From CAIMZW01 sp037133095 (lineage in GTDB: Bacteria; Actinomycetota; Actinomycetes; Nanopelagicales; Nanopelagicaceae): a DNA stretch of 64,000 nt. Position 1 is the first letter of the stretch. Every line of letters begins with the position of its first letter. Where the stretch lies: assembly GCA_037133095.1 (NCBI GenBank), contig JBAXOT010000008.1, positions 1 through 64,000 on the forward strand. Reading direction: 5' to 3'. A model generated the notes under the pieces. It was not told where the DNA came from, made no database searches, and saw nothing but the letters and a program-made list of their open reading frames with translations. Shown one piece after another: positions 34,855-43,994 of the stretch. Made by a program: the position numbers and the translations under genes.

Positions 34855-36093
34855 GTGAAATCTTGGCCTACGCAATTCTTACCGCCCATCGCGGGCAACT
34901 TTTCTCTGCCCGATTTGCGCTTGACTACCCATCAAGGTGAGAAGGTGTTTTCGCAAGAAAACCTTCGGATGTATGTCTGCGGCATCACGCCATATGACGC
35001 GACACATCTTGGTCACGCCGCCACCTACCTGACCTTTGACCTCATCAATCGTTACCTCCGAGCGCAAGGCAGAGATGTTGCCTTTGTCGAAAATATCACA
35101 GACATTGATGAACCTTTGCTGGAGCGAGCCATTCGAGATCAAATTGACTGGAAGGCTTTGGCGGCTAATCAAATCGCCTTGTTCGAATCAGATATGAGCG
35201 CGCTACGAGTCTTACCACCAGAGCATTTTGTACCAGCGACCCAAGTCATGGACCTAGTGTCTGAAGCAATTTCCACTATGGAACGGAATGGTTTTGTCTA
35301 CCGTGTGGATGAGGATCTTTACTTTGATGTTTCAACTTTTTTAGATTCGTTGCCAATCGCCGTTGACGATGCGATCCAAATTTTTTTCGAGCGTGGGGGA
35401 GACCCAACTCGTCTCGGCAAACGCCATCCACTAGATGCAGTGCTCTGGATCGCCAACAAAGAGGGTGAACCCGGCTGGGCTTCGCCGCATGGATTCGGTC
35501 GACCTGGGTGGCATATTGAATGTTGCGTTATCTCACTTCGATATCTTTTAGGTCCTGGCTTCCTTGACCAAGGGGGCGACGGATTCCTGATCGATATTCA
35601 AGGCGGCGGGTCAGATTTGATTTTCCCTCATCACTTCATGAGCGCCGCTCAGGCGCAGGCGCTGACTGGGCGCCCATTCTCTTTCGCATTTGTTCATGCT
35701 GGGATGATAGGACTTGACGGAGAAAAGATGAGTAAGAGCAAAGGCAACCTGGTATTTGTCTCACGTTTACTCGCTGAAGGCGTTGATCCAATGGTCATTC
35801 GGTATGCCTTGATCAATTCTCACTACGCTGGTGATCGCATGTGGAGCAGCGAGATTTTGACCTCCGCACAACATTCTATTGATCGACTTCGATCGGCACT
35901 CTCCCGTGAAGAAGTCGCTCCGACAACCCCGATAATTGAGGAGATTGTCACCAGTCAGGCTGCCAACTTAGACACCGCACATTCACTTCAAGCGCTGGAA
36001 AAATGGTGTCTGGAGACCGAATCTGGTTTGACGGGTGGCAGCGCCGGTGAACTCGCACGCGCTATTGATCTCCTACTTGGTTTAGCCCTTTAG
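34855..36093 (+). CDS. mshC: cysteine:GlcN-Ins ligase of mycothiol synthesis
   Basis: MshC joins cysteine to glucosaminyl-inositol in mycothiol synthesis. It is related to cysteinyl-tRNA synthetase: the HLGH motif is at 51-54, C42 in YVCGITPYDATH is a zinc ligand, and KMSKS is at 291-295. At 412 residues it lacks the tRNA-binding domains of CysS, and the GITPYDATHLGHAATY block is diagnostic for MshC. The GTG at 34855 has AAGGTGA upstream. Mycothiol is specific to actinobacteria, which supports the phylum. Confidence 0.95.
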   Translation: MKSWPTQFLPPIAGNFSLPDLRLTTHQGEKVFSQENLRMYVCGITPYDATHLGHAATYLTFDLINRYLRAQGRDVAFVENITDIDEPLLERAIRDQIDWKALAANQIALFESDMSALRVLPPEHFVPATQVMDLVSEAISTMERNGFVYRVDEDLYFDVSTFLDSLPIAVDDAIQIFFERGGDPTRLGKRHPLDAVLWIANKEGEPGWASPHGFGRPGWHIECCVISLRYLLGPGFLDQGGDGFLIDIQGGGSDLIFPHHFMSAAQAQALTGRPFSFAFVHAGMIGLDGEKMSKSKGNLVFVSRLLAEGVDPMVIRYALINSHYAGDRMWSSEILTSAQHSIDRLRSALSREEVAPTTPIIEEIVTSQAANLDTAHSLQALEKWCLETESGLTGGSAGELARAIDLLLGLAL

Positions 36094-36128
36094 GGGTCGG
36101 ACTTGCATCTAGGGTAAAGTTTCGGTTA

Positions 36129-39100
36129 ATGAAAACGATGGGCTTACCGGATAGTTTGCTTCGCAAAGCCCTCGCGCAGCGGGTAGTTATTGCTGACGGC
36201 GCAATGGGAACTATGTTGCAGGCAGCCAATCCCAGTTTGGCCGACTTCCAAGGCCATGAAGGCTGTAACGAAATCCTCAATGTCAGTCGACCAGATATCG
36301 TCAAATCGGTGCATCGCCAGTACCTAACTGTTGGGGTAGATGCCATAGAAACTAATACCTTCGGGGCTAACTGGGCCAACTTGGCAGAATATGGAATCGA
36401 AGATCGAATATACGAACTGGCCTTCGCCGGTGCCCAACTCGCTCGACAGGTAGCCAACGAATTCTCTACCGACCAGAAACCACGTTTTGTTCTCGGCTCT
36501 CTTGGGCCAGGCACGAAACTGCCCACCCTAGGACATACTTCCTATGAGAAATTGCGGCGAGCATACTTGACTGCAAGTACTGGGCTTCTTGATGGTGGCA
36601 GTGACGCCTTGCTTGTAGAGACCACACAAGATTTATTGCAGGCAAAAGCAGCGGTAAATGGCGCTCGTGAGGCAATTCGACTTTCGGATCGCGATGTCCT
36701 CCTGATTGCCCAGGTGACGGTCGAGACAACAGGGACCATGCTCCTTGGATCGGAAATCGGCGCGGCTCTCAATGCGCTGGAGCCTCTCGGGATTGATCTC
36801 ATTGGGCTTAATTGCGCTACGGGACCTGCTGAAATGAGCGAACACCTTCGCTCTCTCCACAAAAACGCCCGAGTTCAGATATCAGTAATGCCAAATGCTG
36901 GCCTGCCTGTGCTGACGAAAGATGGCGCCTCCTACCCACTTTCGCCGAATGAACTCGCAAACCACCTCAAAGAGTTTGTTAATAGTTATGGGGTGAATCT
37001 CGTCGGTGGTTGCTGCGGGACCACCCCTGCGCATCTCAAAGCAGTCGTTGAGTTACTCGACCAAGCGCCGCTATTGCCTCGTGAGCCTGCGCACGAATCA
37101 GGTGCGTCCTCGCTCTATCAATTCGTGCCATTTGACCAAGATCTTACTTACTTGTCGATTGGCGAGCGGACTAATGCCAACGGATCGCGCGCCTTCAGAG
37201 ATGCGCTGATCTCGGAAGATTGGCAAAAGTGTGTGGACATTGCGCGCGACCAAATTCGTGATGGTGCGCACATGCTGGACCTATCGGTAGATTACGTGGG
37301 ACGAGACGGTGCAAAAGATATGTCCGAACTGGCAAGTCGATTTGCGACTGCTTCGACCTTGCCGATCATGTTGGACTCAACCGAGCCGTCGGTTATAAAA
37401 GCCGGTTTGGAACATCTAGGCGGTCGATCCATTATTAACTCGGTCAATTACGAAGATGGAGATGGTCCCACCTCTCGGTTTGCTCGAATCATGCCTATGG
37501 TTCAAGAGCATGGTGCCGCCGTGGTTGCTCTAACAATTGATGAAGATGGTCAGGCTCGGACCAGTGAGTGGAAGCTACGGATTGCGGAGCGGTTAATCGC
37601 TGATCTGACTGGAAATTGGGGCATGGATATTGAAGATATCCTCATAGACACTCTGACATTTCCTATTGCCACAGGTCAGGAAGAAACAAGGCGCGATGGT
37701 TTGGAAACTATTTCAGCAATTGCAAAATTAAAGGCGAAATATCCTAAAGTCCACACCACTTTAGGAGTTAGCAATGTCTCCTTTGGCTTAAATCCTGCGG
37801 CTCGGATAGTGCTCAATTCTGTCTTCTTATCTGAAGCAGTGAACGTCGGACTTGATTCGGCCATTGTGCATCCTTCCAAGATCACTCCGATGGCTCGCAT
37901 TGATGAACAGCAACGAAAGGTCGCGCTAGACCTGATTTATGATCGACGAGAATTTGATGCTCAAGGTGAATGTACCTATGACCCACTCTCTCGATTTCTC
38001 GAACTTTTTGATGGCGTTGAAGCAACAAGCTCAAAAATTACTCGCGCCGCAGAATTAGCGGCCTTGCCATTAAATCAAAGGCTCGAGCGTCGAATTATTG
38101 ACGGCGAAAAAGCAGGATTAGCCGACGATCTCGCGCTTGCGATGTCCGAAGGGGTCGCCCCACTTGCGATAATAAATGACTATTTACTCTCCGGCATGAA
38201 GACGGTGGGCGAACTATTCGGCAAAGGCGAGATGCAACTTCCTTTCGTACTTCAATCCGCGGAAGTCATGAAGGCAGCCGTTGCGATTCTCGAACCATTT
38301 ATGGAGAAAACAGAGAACGAAGGTCGTGGCAGCATTCTTTTGGCAACTGTTAAGGGAGACGTGCACGACATCGGAAAGAATCTGGTGGACATTATTCTTT
38401 CCAATAACGGATACACGACCGTCAACATCGGTATCAAGCAAACAGTCAATCAGATTATTGAGGCGGCCGAAGAATCCAGCGTCGATGTGATTGGCATGAG
38501 TGGCCTATTAGTGAAATCCACGGTCGTGATGCGTGAAAATCTGGAGGAGTTCACGTTACGAGGATTAGATCAAAAATGGCCAGTTATCCTCGGAGGCGCC
38601 GCTCTGACGAGATCTTTCGTTGAACAAGATTTGGCAGGGAGTTTTCCCGGCACCGTGAGGTATGCAAAGGACGCGTTCGAAGGCCTCAGGTTGATGGATG
38701 CGATGATGGGCGTCAAACGTGGCGTAGTTGGTGCTCAATTGCCACCATTACGAGAACGTCGGACTCCTAATACCAGATCCACTACTGCACGGGAGATCGA
38801 TCTAGTGCGCTCTGACGTAGTGGAAAATAATCGAGTTCCTACTCCACCCTTTTTTGGATCGAAAGTGGTTAAAGGCATTGCCCTGAATGACTATTTGGGC
38901 ATGCTCGACGAGCGCGCACTTTATGTTGGGCAGTGGGGTCTCAAAGGTCAACGTGGCGAGTATGACGTTATGGCCGAGAATGAAGGTCGGCCACGATTGC
39001 GAGCCATTCTCAACGAGGCACAGTCTCGTGGCTGGCTTAACGCAGCTCTCGTATACGGATATTTCCCGTGCTATTCCGAAGGCAATGATCTCGTCATCTT

Positions 39101-39629
39101 GCACCATGAAGGTCCGGACGCTGGTAAGGAGAGAGTGCGATTCTCTTTTCCACGACAGTCCCGAGATCGACGATTATGTCTGGCAGATTTCTTTAGATCC
39201 AAAGCAAGTGGTGAGATCGACACAGTCGCATTCCACGTTGTCACAATGGGCAGTGCCGTAAGTCTCGCAAGTGCAGAACTCTTTGAAGCAAATGAATACC
39301 GACAATATCTCGAACTTCACGGACTCTCGGTTCAGTTAACAGAAGCACTTGCGGAGCATTGGCATTCGAGAATCAGAAGTGAACTTGGATTTTCCGAAGA
39401 GGATGCCCAGCCATTAGATGCCCTGCTAGATCAGGGATATCGAGGCTCTCGCTATTCATTCGGCTACCCAGCCTGTCCGGACATTGAACAGCAAGTTCAA
39501 TTGTGCGAGTTGTTGGAGCCAAATCGTATAGGGGTAGAGCTCTCCGAAGAGTTTCAATTGCACCCAGAACAATCGACCTCGGCAATCATTGTGCACCATC
39601 CCGAAGCCAAGTACTTCAACGCAACATGA
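36129..39629 (+). CDS. metH: cobalamin-dependent methionine synthase
   Basis: MetH methylates homocysteine with methyltetrahydrofolate through cobalamin. The 1166-residue protein has a homocysteine domain (about 1-325; zinc ligands C229, C295, C296), a pterin domain (about 345-620), a B12 domain with D744-x-H746-x-x-G749 in GDVHDIGKN, and a C-terminal reactivation domain with GSRYSFGYPACP that binds SAM. TAAAGT lies eight bases before the ATG. No B12 riboswitch is visible upstream, and the enzyme makes the cell dependent on cobalamin unless metE is elsewhere. Confidence 0.97.
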   Translation: MKTMGLPDSLLRKALAQRVVIADGAMGTMLQAANPSLADFQGHEGCNEILNVSRPDIVKSVHRQYLTVGVDAIETNTFGANWANLAEYGIEDRIYELAFAGAQLARQVANEFSTDQKPRFVLGSLGPGTKLPTLGHTSYEKLRRAYLTASTGLLDGGSDALLVETTQDLLQAKAAVNGAREAIRLSDRDVLLIAQVTVETTGTMLLGSEIGAALNALEPLGIDLIGLNCATGPAEMSEHLRSLHKNARVQISVMPNAGLPVLTKDGASYPLSPNELANHLKEFVNSYGVNLVGGCCGTTPAHLKAVVELLDQAPLLPREPAHESGASSLYQFVPFDQDLTYLSIGERTNANGSRAFRDALISEDWQKCVDIARDQIRDGAHMLDLSVDYVGRDGAKDMSELASRFATASTLPIMLDSTEPSVIKAGLEHLGGRSIINSVNYEDGDGPTSRFARIMPMVQEHGAAVVALTIDEDGQARTSEWKLRIAERLIADLTGNWGMDIEDILIDTLTFPIATGQEETRRDGLETISAIAKLKAKYPKVHTTLGVSNVSFGLNPAARIVLNSVFLSEAVNVGLDSAIVHPSKITPMARIDEQQRKVALDLIYDRREFDAQGECTYDPLSRFLELFDGVEATSSKITRAAELAALPLNQRLERRIIDGEKAGLADDLALAMSEGVAPLAIINDYLLSGMKTVGELFGKGEMQLPFVLQSAEVMKAAVAILEPFMEKTENEGRGSILLATVKGDVHDIGKNLVDIILSNNGYTTVNIGIKQTVNQIIEAAEESSVDVIGMSGLLVKSTVVMRENLEEFTLRGLDQKWPVILGGAALTRSFVEQDLAGSFPGTVRYAKDAFEGLRLMDAMMGVKRGVVGAQLPPLRERRTPNTRSTTAREIDLVRSDVVENNRVPTPPFFGSKVVKGIALNDYLGMLDERALYVGQWGLKGQRGEYDVMAENEGRPRLRAILNEAQSRGWLNAALVYGYFPCYSEGNDLVILHHEGPDAGKERVRFSFPRQSRDRRLCLADFFRSKASGEIDTVAFHVVTMGSAVSLASAELFEANEYRQYLELHGLSVQLTEALAEHWHSRIRSELGFSEEDAQPLDALLDQGYRGSRYSFGYPACPDIEQQVQLCELLEPNRIGVELSEEFQLHPEQSTSAIIVHHPEAKYFNAT

Positions 39630-40303
39630 TTCCGGCTGCAGTTCTCTTCGACATGGACGGAACATTGATTGATTCCGAGCCTTATTGGTTGATAGCCGAA
39701 ACCGAATTGATGGCTGAGTTTGGCCACGTTTGGACTAAGTCTGACCAGGCGCACTGCCTCGGAGGACCACTAGATCGAGTTGGGCGTTATATGTCCGAAC
39801 TCGCTAATGAGGTTCGAGAATGGCAATTCTTTACCAACTCCCTGGTAGAACGCGTGACACATAAATTTCTGGATGGTCTGACTTTCGTGGCGGGCGCAAA
39901 AGAAATGCTGATCGAGATAAGTGAACTTGGTATACCGCTGGCACTTGTTTCAGCCAGTCCGCGGCCACTCGTTGATGCCGCATTGGCCGTTTCACCGCAA
40001 GGAATCTTTGACGCCTCCGTTTCCAACGGCGAAGTCACGCGAAGCAAGCCAGATCCGGAAGGCTATTTACTTGCAGCGACTCTTCTTGGGGTTAATATTG
40101 AGGATTGTCTTGTTCTGGAGGATTCGATTACTGGTGTTACCGCCGGGTTGGCCAGCGGCGCACACGTACTTGCCATTCCGCATCTAGTTACCATCGCCCC
40201 AAATCCACATTTACGAATTGTCCCTACTTTGCAAGGTCGTACTTTCGCCGGCGTCCTTGAACTTTTCAGCGATTCGGCAACATTCGGAAAGGTCTCGGCA
40301 TGA
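39626..40303 (+). CDS. HAD-superfamily phosphatase, subfamily IA
   Basis: The 225-residue protein has HAD motif I FDMDGTLIDSEP (D9, D11), motif II LVSASPRP, motif III lysine in VTRSKPDP and motif IV CLVLEDSITGVTAG. It resembles beta-phosphoglucomutase-like phosphatases, but the substrate is unknown. ATG 39626 overlaps the metH stop; the longer frame within metH is a shadow. A HAD gene between metH and trmI is common in actinobacteria. Confidence 0.9.
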   Translation: MIPAAVLFDMDGTLIDSEPYWLIAETELMAEFGHVWTKSDQAHCLGGPLDRVGRYMSELANEVREWQFFTNSLVERVTHKFLDGLTFVAGAKEMLIEISELGIPLALVSASPRPLVDAALAVSPQGIFDASVSNGEVTRSKPDPEGYLLAATLLGVNIEDCLVLEDSITGVTAGLASGAHVLAIPHLVTIAPNPHLRIVPTLQGRTFAGVLELFSDSATFGKVSA

Positions 40304-41160
40304 GTAATCAATCGCCTTTTTTCCAAGCAGGAGATCGGGTGCAACTTACCGATGCAAAAGGCAAAATGCATACCATCACCCTGCAGATCAACAATGAATG
40401 GCACACTCATAATGGTTGGTTAGTACACAACGATGTCATAGGACTACCTCAGGGCTCCGTCGTTGAAACAACAGGCGGCTTAAAATTTCTCGCTTTCAAA
40501 CCTTTGCTTGCAGATTACGTCCTTGCGATGCCTCGTGGTGCCACTATCGTCTATCCAAAAGATGCAGCCTTGATTGTTGGAATTGCAGATGTGGCGCCTG
40601 GTCTGAAGGTTCTAGAGGCCGGAGTCGGATCAGGTGCACTGACCATTAGTTTGCTGCGCGCTGTCGGAAGCAATGGAATCGTGCATTCCTTTGAAAAACG
40701 CGAAGAGTTTGCTGACATCGCTCGGAAGAATGTCTCTCACTACTTCAATGGTCTCCCGGAGAATTGGCTACTACAAGTAGGCGCGGTTCAAGAGCACGAG
40801 CACCTGATCAAATACGACCGGGTGATTCTCGACATGTTGGCGCCTTGGGAATGTACTGAGATGGCAGGAGCGGTATTAGAACCTGGGGGAGTATTTATGG
40901 CATACGTGGCAACCACTACTCAACTCTCGTTAACTGCGGAAACCATCAAAAGCAGCGCGTTATTTACCGAACCTGAGAGCTCAGAATCACTTATCAGAGG
41001 CTGGCATCACGAAGGTCTCGCAGTGCGTCCGCAACATCGCATGATTGGACACACTGGCTTTCTCATTATGGCCCGTCGCTTGGCGCCTGGTGTTATAGCC
41101 CCAGCTCGTCGCCGCAGACCATCTAAAGGGTCTTACGGCACGAGCGAGGCAGAGGCCTAA
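40300..41160 (+). CDS. trmI: tRNA (adenine-58-N1)-methyltransferase
   Basis: TrmI methylates A58 in the T loop of tRNA. The 286-residue protein has an N-terminal beta domain, the SAM motif VLEAGVGSGALTISLLRAV, DRVILDMLAPWE and a basic C-terminal tail. The start overlaps the HAD gene by ATGA. In most actinobacteria the Pup-proteasome genes follow; here the next gene, only six bases away, is the convergent FKBP lipoprotein. Confidence 0.93.
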   Translation: MSNQSPFFQAGDRVQLTDAKGKMHTITLQINNEWHTHNGWLVHNDVIGLPQGSVVETTGGLKFLAFKPLLADYVLAMPRGATIVYPKDAALIVGIADVAPGLKVLEAGVGSGALTISLLRAVGSNGIVHSFEKREEFADIARKNVSHYFNGLPENWLLQVGAVQEHEHLIKYDRVILDMLAPWECTEMAGAVLEPGGVFMAYVATTTQLSLTAETIKSSALFTEPESSESLIRGWHHEGLAVRPQHRMIGHTGFLIMARRLAPGVIAPARRRRPSKGSYGTSEAEA

Positions 41161-41166
41161 ACAGAA

Positions 41167-41718
41167 CTACTTAATCGCGAGAACGTCGACCACAAAAATC
41201 AGTGTTTCATTGGCTGCGATTGGTCCGCTGCCCGAAGCGCCGTATCCCAGGGCAGGAGGAATAACGAGAAGTCTGCGGCCACCAACCTTCATGCCAGGTA
41301 TCCCTTGCTGCCAGCCAGCGATAACGCCCGAAAGCGGAAAGGTGGCCGGGGCGCTGGTCCACGATGTCTCTACGACTTTGCCGGTTGACCAAGCCATCAG
41401 CGTGTATTGCACTGTCAGCGTTGAGCTCGCCGTAGCGGCTGCGCCAGTTCCAACGTAGATATCTTTGGTAACCAGAGTCGCAGGCGCAGTTCCAGTGGGT
41501 GCGGAAATGGTGGGAGCGGATCCCGCTGCACCAGTAACGGTAGGTAGATCGGCTGTAGCGGAGGCTGGGGTTTCACTCATCGTTGGGCTCGCTTGCGTAG
41601 TAGGGGCGGTGGCACTGGGAGAACCAGTAGTAGAGCAAGAGGCAAGAGTTAGCACGGCAATTCCCGCGCTAACAATGAGCGCGCCACGACGCCAAGAGCT
41701 AAAAATTGGATGAGACAT
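41167..41718 (-). CDS. FKBP-type peptidyl-prolyl isomerase lipoprotein
   Basis: The 183-residue precursor has a signal peptide ending in the lipobox LASC (C28), a Ser/Thr/Pro/Ala-rich linker (about 29-85) and a C-terminal FKBP domain with VQYTLMAWSTGKVVETSW, PLSGVIAGWQQGIPGMKVGGRR and IPPALGYGASG. It should fold exported proteins at the outer face of the membrane. The start at 41718 has AGAGGA upstream and is preferred to 41739. FKBP genes near pafB are common in actinobacteria. Confidence 0.9.
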   Translation of the reverse strand: MSHPIFSSWRRGALIVSAGIAVLTLASCSTTGSPSATAPTTQASPTMSETPASATADLPTVTGAAGSAPTISAPTGTAPATLVTKDIYVGTGAAATASSTLTVQYTLMAWSTGKVVETSWTSAPATFPLSGVIAGWQQGIPGMKVGGRRLLVIPPALGYGASGSGPIAANETLIFVVDVLAIK

Positions 41719-41801
41719 AAAATCCTCTTTCTCTGACATTGTGCTTTTGGCTATTCACATGAATTTTCGGAAATTAACAGGTCGTAACCCTATCAAAGCC
41801 C

Positions 41802-41807
41802 TATCGT
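41802..41807 (+). promoter_or_regulatory. -10 box for leaderless pafB transcript
   Basis: TATCGT ends six bases before the pafB GTG at 41814. Confidence 0.55.
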
Positions 41808-41813
41808 TCTACC

Positions 41814-42758
41814 GTGGCTCTTGGAAAAACTGAACGTTTGCTGAATTTAACAATGGCGTTATTGGCGACCCGTAAGTATCTAACCAAGAGCGAAATCTTC
41901 CGTAACGTAGCCGGTTACATCGGCACTGATGACACCATGGAGCGAATGTTTGAACGAGACAAGGATGATCTCCGCTCGATTGGAATTGAGATTGAAGTAG
42001 GTAGTCTGAGCGCCTACTTTGAAGATGAAAAGGGATATCGGATCCGGCCGGATGCATACGGCTTAGATATTGGCGAAATCTCGCCTCGTGAATTGGCTTT
42101 ACTGTCTATTGCCGCAGCATCCTGGCGGACTGCCTCGTTGTCGGAGAACGCATTGAGCGGTTTAAGGAAGTTGCGTTCGCTTGGGATACCAGTCGCGACC
42201 GAAGAGTTGGCCATCGGTCTCTCCTCGGTGGACAACCCCCAGCAATATTTTGACCTCATTTGGGATGCCATTGATAGTCGACGAATTCTGGAATTTCACT
42301 ATCCAAATTCGCTTGGATCTGAAGTTGGCCTCAGACGATTGCAGCCATACTCATTGATTTTGTGGCGAGGAAATTGGTATCTCATAGGCCACGATCTTGG
42401 ACGCTCTGACGTTCGGACCTTCAAATTGATCCGTATTGTCGGAGAGGTCACAGCTATTGGTGCCACCAAGAGTTTTGACATTCCGAAGAATTTCTCGGCC
42501 GATAGTTACCTCCGGAATATGCCGTCCGAAAATTTGCACCTGGCCCAAGTTCTCATCAAGAAGGAGAAGTGTTTGGCGCTTCGTTCGCGCGGCGAAGTTT
42601 CATCACATGATGACGATTGGGATCTGCTCACTATTAAATTTCACCACATTTCTCCCTTTGCCCGGGAAATATTGTGGTTCGGCTCCGATGCCCGAGTCAT
42701 ATCTCCGACTGAGTTGGTCTCGGCTATTTCCCTTCAACTGGAAGAAATGTTGTTATGA
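41814..42758 (+). CDS. pafB: WYL-domain transcription activator PafB
   Basis: PafB and PafC together activate the LexA-independent DNA damage response in mycobacteria, with WYL domains sensing single-stranded DNA. This 314-residue protein has an N-terminal winged helix (about 1-60, ERLLNLTMALLATRKYLTKSE) and a WYL core (about 145-225, ILEFHYPNS and LILWRGNWYLIGHDLGR). The GTG at 41814 has a leaderless-type box. It overlaps pafC by ATGA, consistent with a heterodimer made in equal amounts. Confidence 0.92.
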   Translation: MALGKTERLLNLTMALLATRKYLTKSEIFRNVAGYIGTDDTMERMFERDKDDLRSIGIEIEVGSLSAYFEDEKGYRIRPDAYGLDIGEISPRELALLSIAAASWRTASLSENALSGLRKLRSLGIPVATEELAIGLSSVDNPQQYFDLIWDAIDSRRILEFHYPNSLGSEVGLRRLQPYSLILWRGNWYLIGHDLGRSDVRTFKLIRIVGEVTAIGATKSFDIPKNFSADSYLRNMPSENLHLAQVLIKKEKCLALRSRGEVSSHDDDWDLLTIKFHHISPFAREILWFGSDARVISPTELVSAISLQLEEMLL

Positions 42759-43702
42759 GCGAGTCGGCACTCGACCGAACAGCCAGAGCCCTTGATCTGA
42801 TCCCGTTCATTGCGGAAAACCCTGGTCTGAGCATTGAAGATCTGGCGCGCGAATTCGACACGACACCGAAATCTTTAACCAAAGATCTCGACTTACTCTT
42901 TGTCTGCGGATTGCCGGGATACACCCCACTTGAGCTCATTGACTTGTCATATGAGAGCGGTTACGTCAGTGTCATCGATGCACAAAGCCTTGATCGACCG
43001 AGACAATTGTCGCGCAAGGAAATTCAGGCTTTAGTGCTGGGCCTAGAAGTTCTCATGGGATTGCGTGAAGAGTATGTGGTTGAAATTGCGGCGCTGCGAG
43101 ACAAACTAGTTTCGGTACTTTCTACTTCGGAACTGCCGATTCGAATCGAGCCAACTCTTGATGCCGGGACGGGTTTTCTCGGGGAAGTGGAACGAGCCAT
43201 AGCGGGGCGCAGACTGTTAGAAATCGACTATCAGGGAGTTGCGAAGGATGCTCTCACTCATCGAGTCGTTCGACCTGATTCCATTAGCCACTTGAATGGG
43301 TTGATCTATCTCTCCGGGTGGTGCTTTTTGTCGAGCGGGTATCGCACCTTCCGAATCGACAGAATCTCTGCTCTTAAAGTGTTCGACGCTGACGAAACCC
43401 GATATCGCGCTTCAGATGTTGCTACGGCGGTCGACTCCATCACAGAGGTGACATTGGAAGTTTCGCCATCGGCTCGAGTCTTCTTCGAGGAGAACGCTTC
43501 AATAATCGACATGGTGGAGGCACATGGAGAAGGAGTCCGAGTTCGCGTTCATGTCAGCGACCCGGAATGGATACTCAGAACCTGCTTGGGTTTTGGGCCA
43601 AAGGTAAGGATTTTAGAGCCCGCGAGTCTGGCGCAGGCTCTGCTCGACCGAGTTCGTCTGACTCTGGAGCAATATTCTTTACCGAAAAGTAATGAAGAAT
43701 GA
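42755..43702 (+). CDS. pafC: WYL-domain transcription activator PafC
   Basis: The second subunit of the PafBC activator, 315 residues. The N-terminal helix-turn-helix (NPGLSIEDLAREFDTTPKSLTKDLDLL) and a WYL domain around residues 150-210 (LEIDYQGVA, LIYLSGWCFLSSGYRTFRIDRI) are visible; the aromatic W-Y-L positions are partly substituted, as usual in PafC. It is followed by a hairpin and then tatA. Confidence 0.92.
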   Translation: MSESALDRTARALDLIPFIAENPGLSIEDLAREFDTTPKSLTKDLDLLFVCGLPGYTPLELIDLSYESGYVSVIDAQSLDRPRQLSRKEIQALVLGLEVLMGLREEYVVEIAALRDKLVSVLSTSELPIRIEPTLDAGTGFLGEVERAIAGRRLLEIDYQGVAKDALTHRVVRPDSISHLNGLIYLSGWCFLSSGYRTFRIDRISALKVFDADETRYRASDVATAVDSITEVTLEVSPSARVFFEENASIIDMVEAHGEGVRVRVHVSDPEWILRTCLGFGPKVRILEPASLAQALLDRVRLTLEQYSLPKSNEE

Positions 43703-43737
43703 GCCTATTAACCACGAAGTAAGTGGGGCTAAGGCTC
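43701..43737 (+). other. two-tier hairpin between pafC and tatA
   Basis: GAGCCT (43701-43706) pairs with AGGCTC (43732-43737), and inside it CCAC (43712-43715) pairs with GTGG (43723-43726). The structure starts on the pafC stop codon. There is no U-tract, so it is either a poor intrinsic terminator, an mRNA-stabilising element or a leader structure for tatA; a possible -10 TACTAT follows at 43748. Confidence 0.4.
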
Positions 43738-43784
43738 TCCCGCGAGGTACTATCTAACCTCTTAACTCACGATAGGAAGTATTC

Positions 43785-43985
43785 ATGTTTCTCAGAGAAC
43801 CAAGCCACATTCTCCTTTTGTTACTCGTTCTCGTCGTCCTGTTTGGGGCGAAGCGACTTCCAGATTCCGCGCGTGCTCTCGGGCGATCCCTTCGCATTTT
43901 CAAAAGTGAAGTAAAAGAACTCAGTCCTGAGGAGAAGAAGGCAAAGCCTGATTCCGAATCTGGCGACACCTCCGCCAGCAACTAA
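43785..43985 (+). CDS. tatA: Sec-independent translocase protein TatA
   Basis: TatA (66 residues) forms the pore for export of folded proteins. It has one N-terminal membrane helix (about 7-21), the FGAKRLPDSAR hinge and an amphipathic helix, then an acidic tail. AGGAAG stands five bases before the ATG. tatC follows after nine bases. Confidence 0.94.
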   Translation: MFLREPSHILLLLLVLVVLFGAKRLPDSARALGRSLRIFKSEVKELSPEEKKAKPDSESGDTSASN

Positions 43986-43994
43986 CCAGACGTT

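Noticed and set aside
36094..36128. Cobalamin or SAM riboswitch before metH
   Set aside because: Only 35 bases separate mshC and metH, too few for either element.
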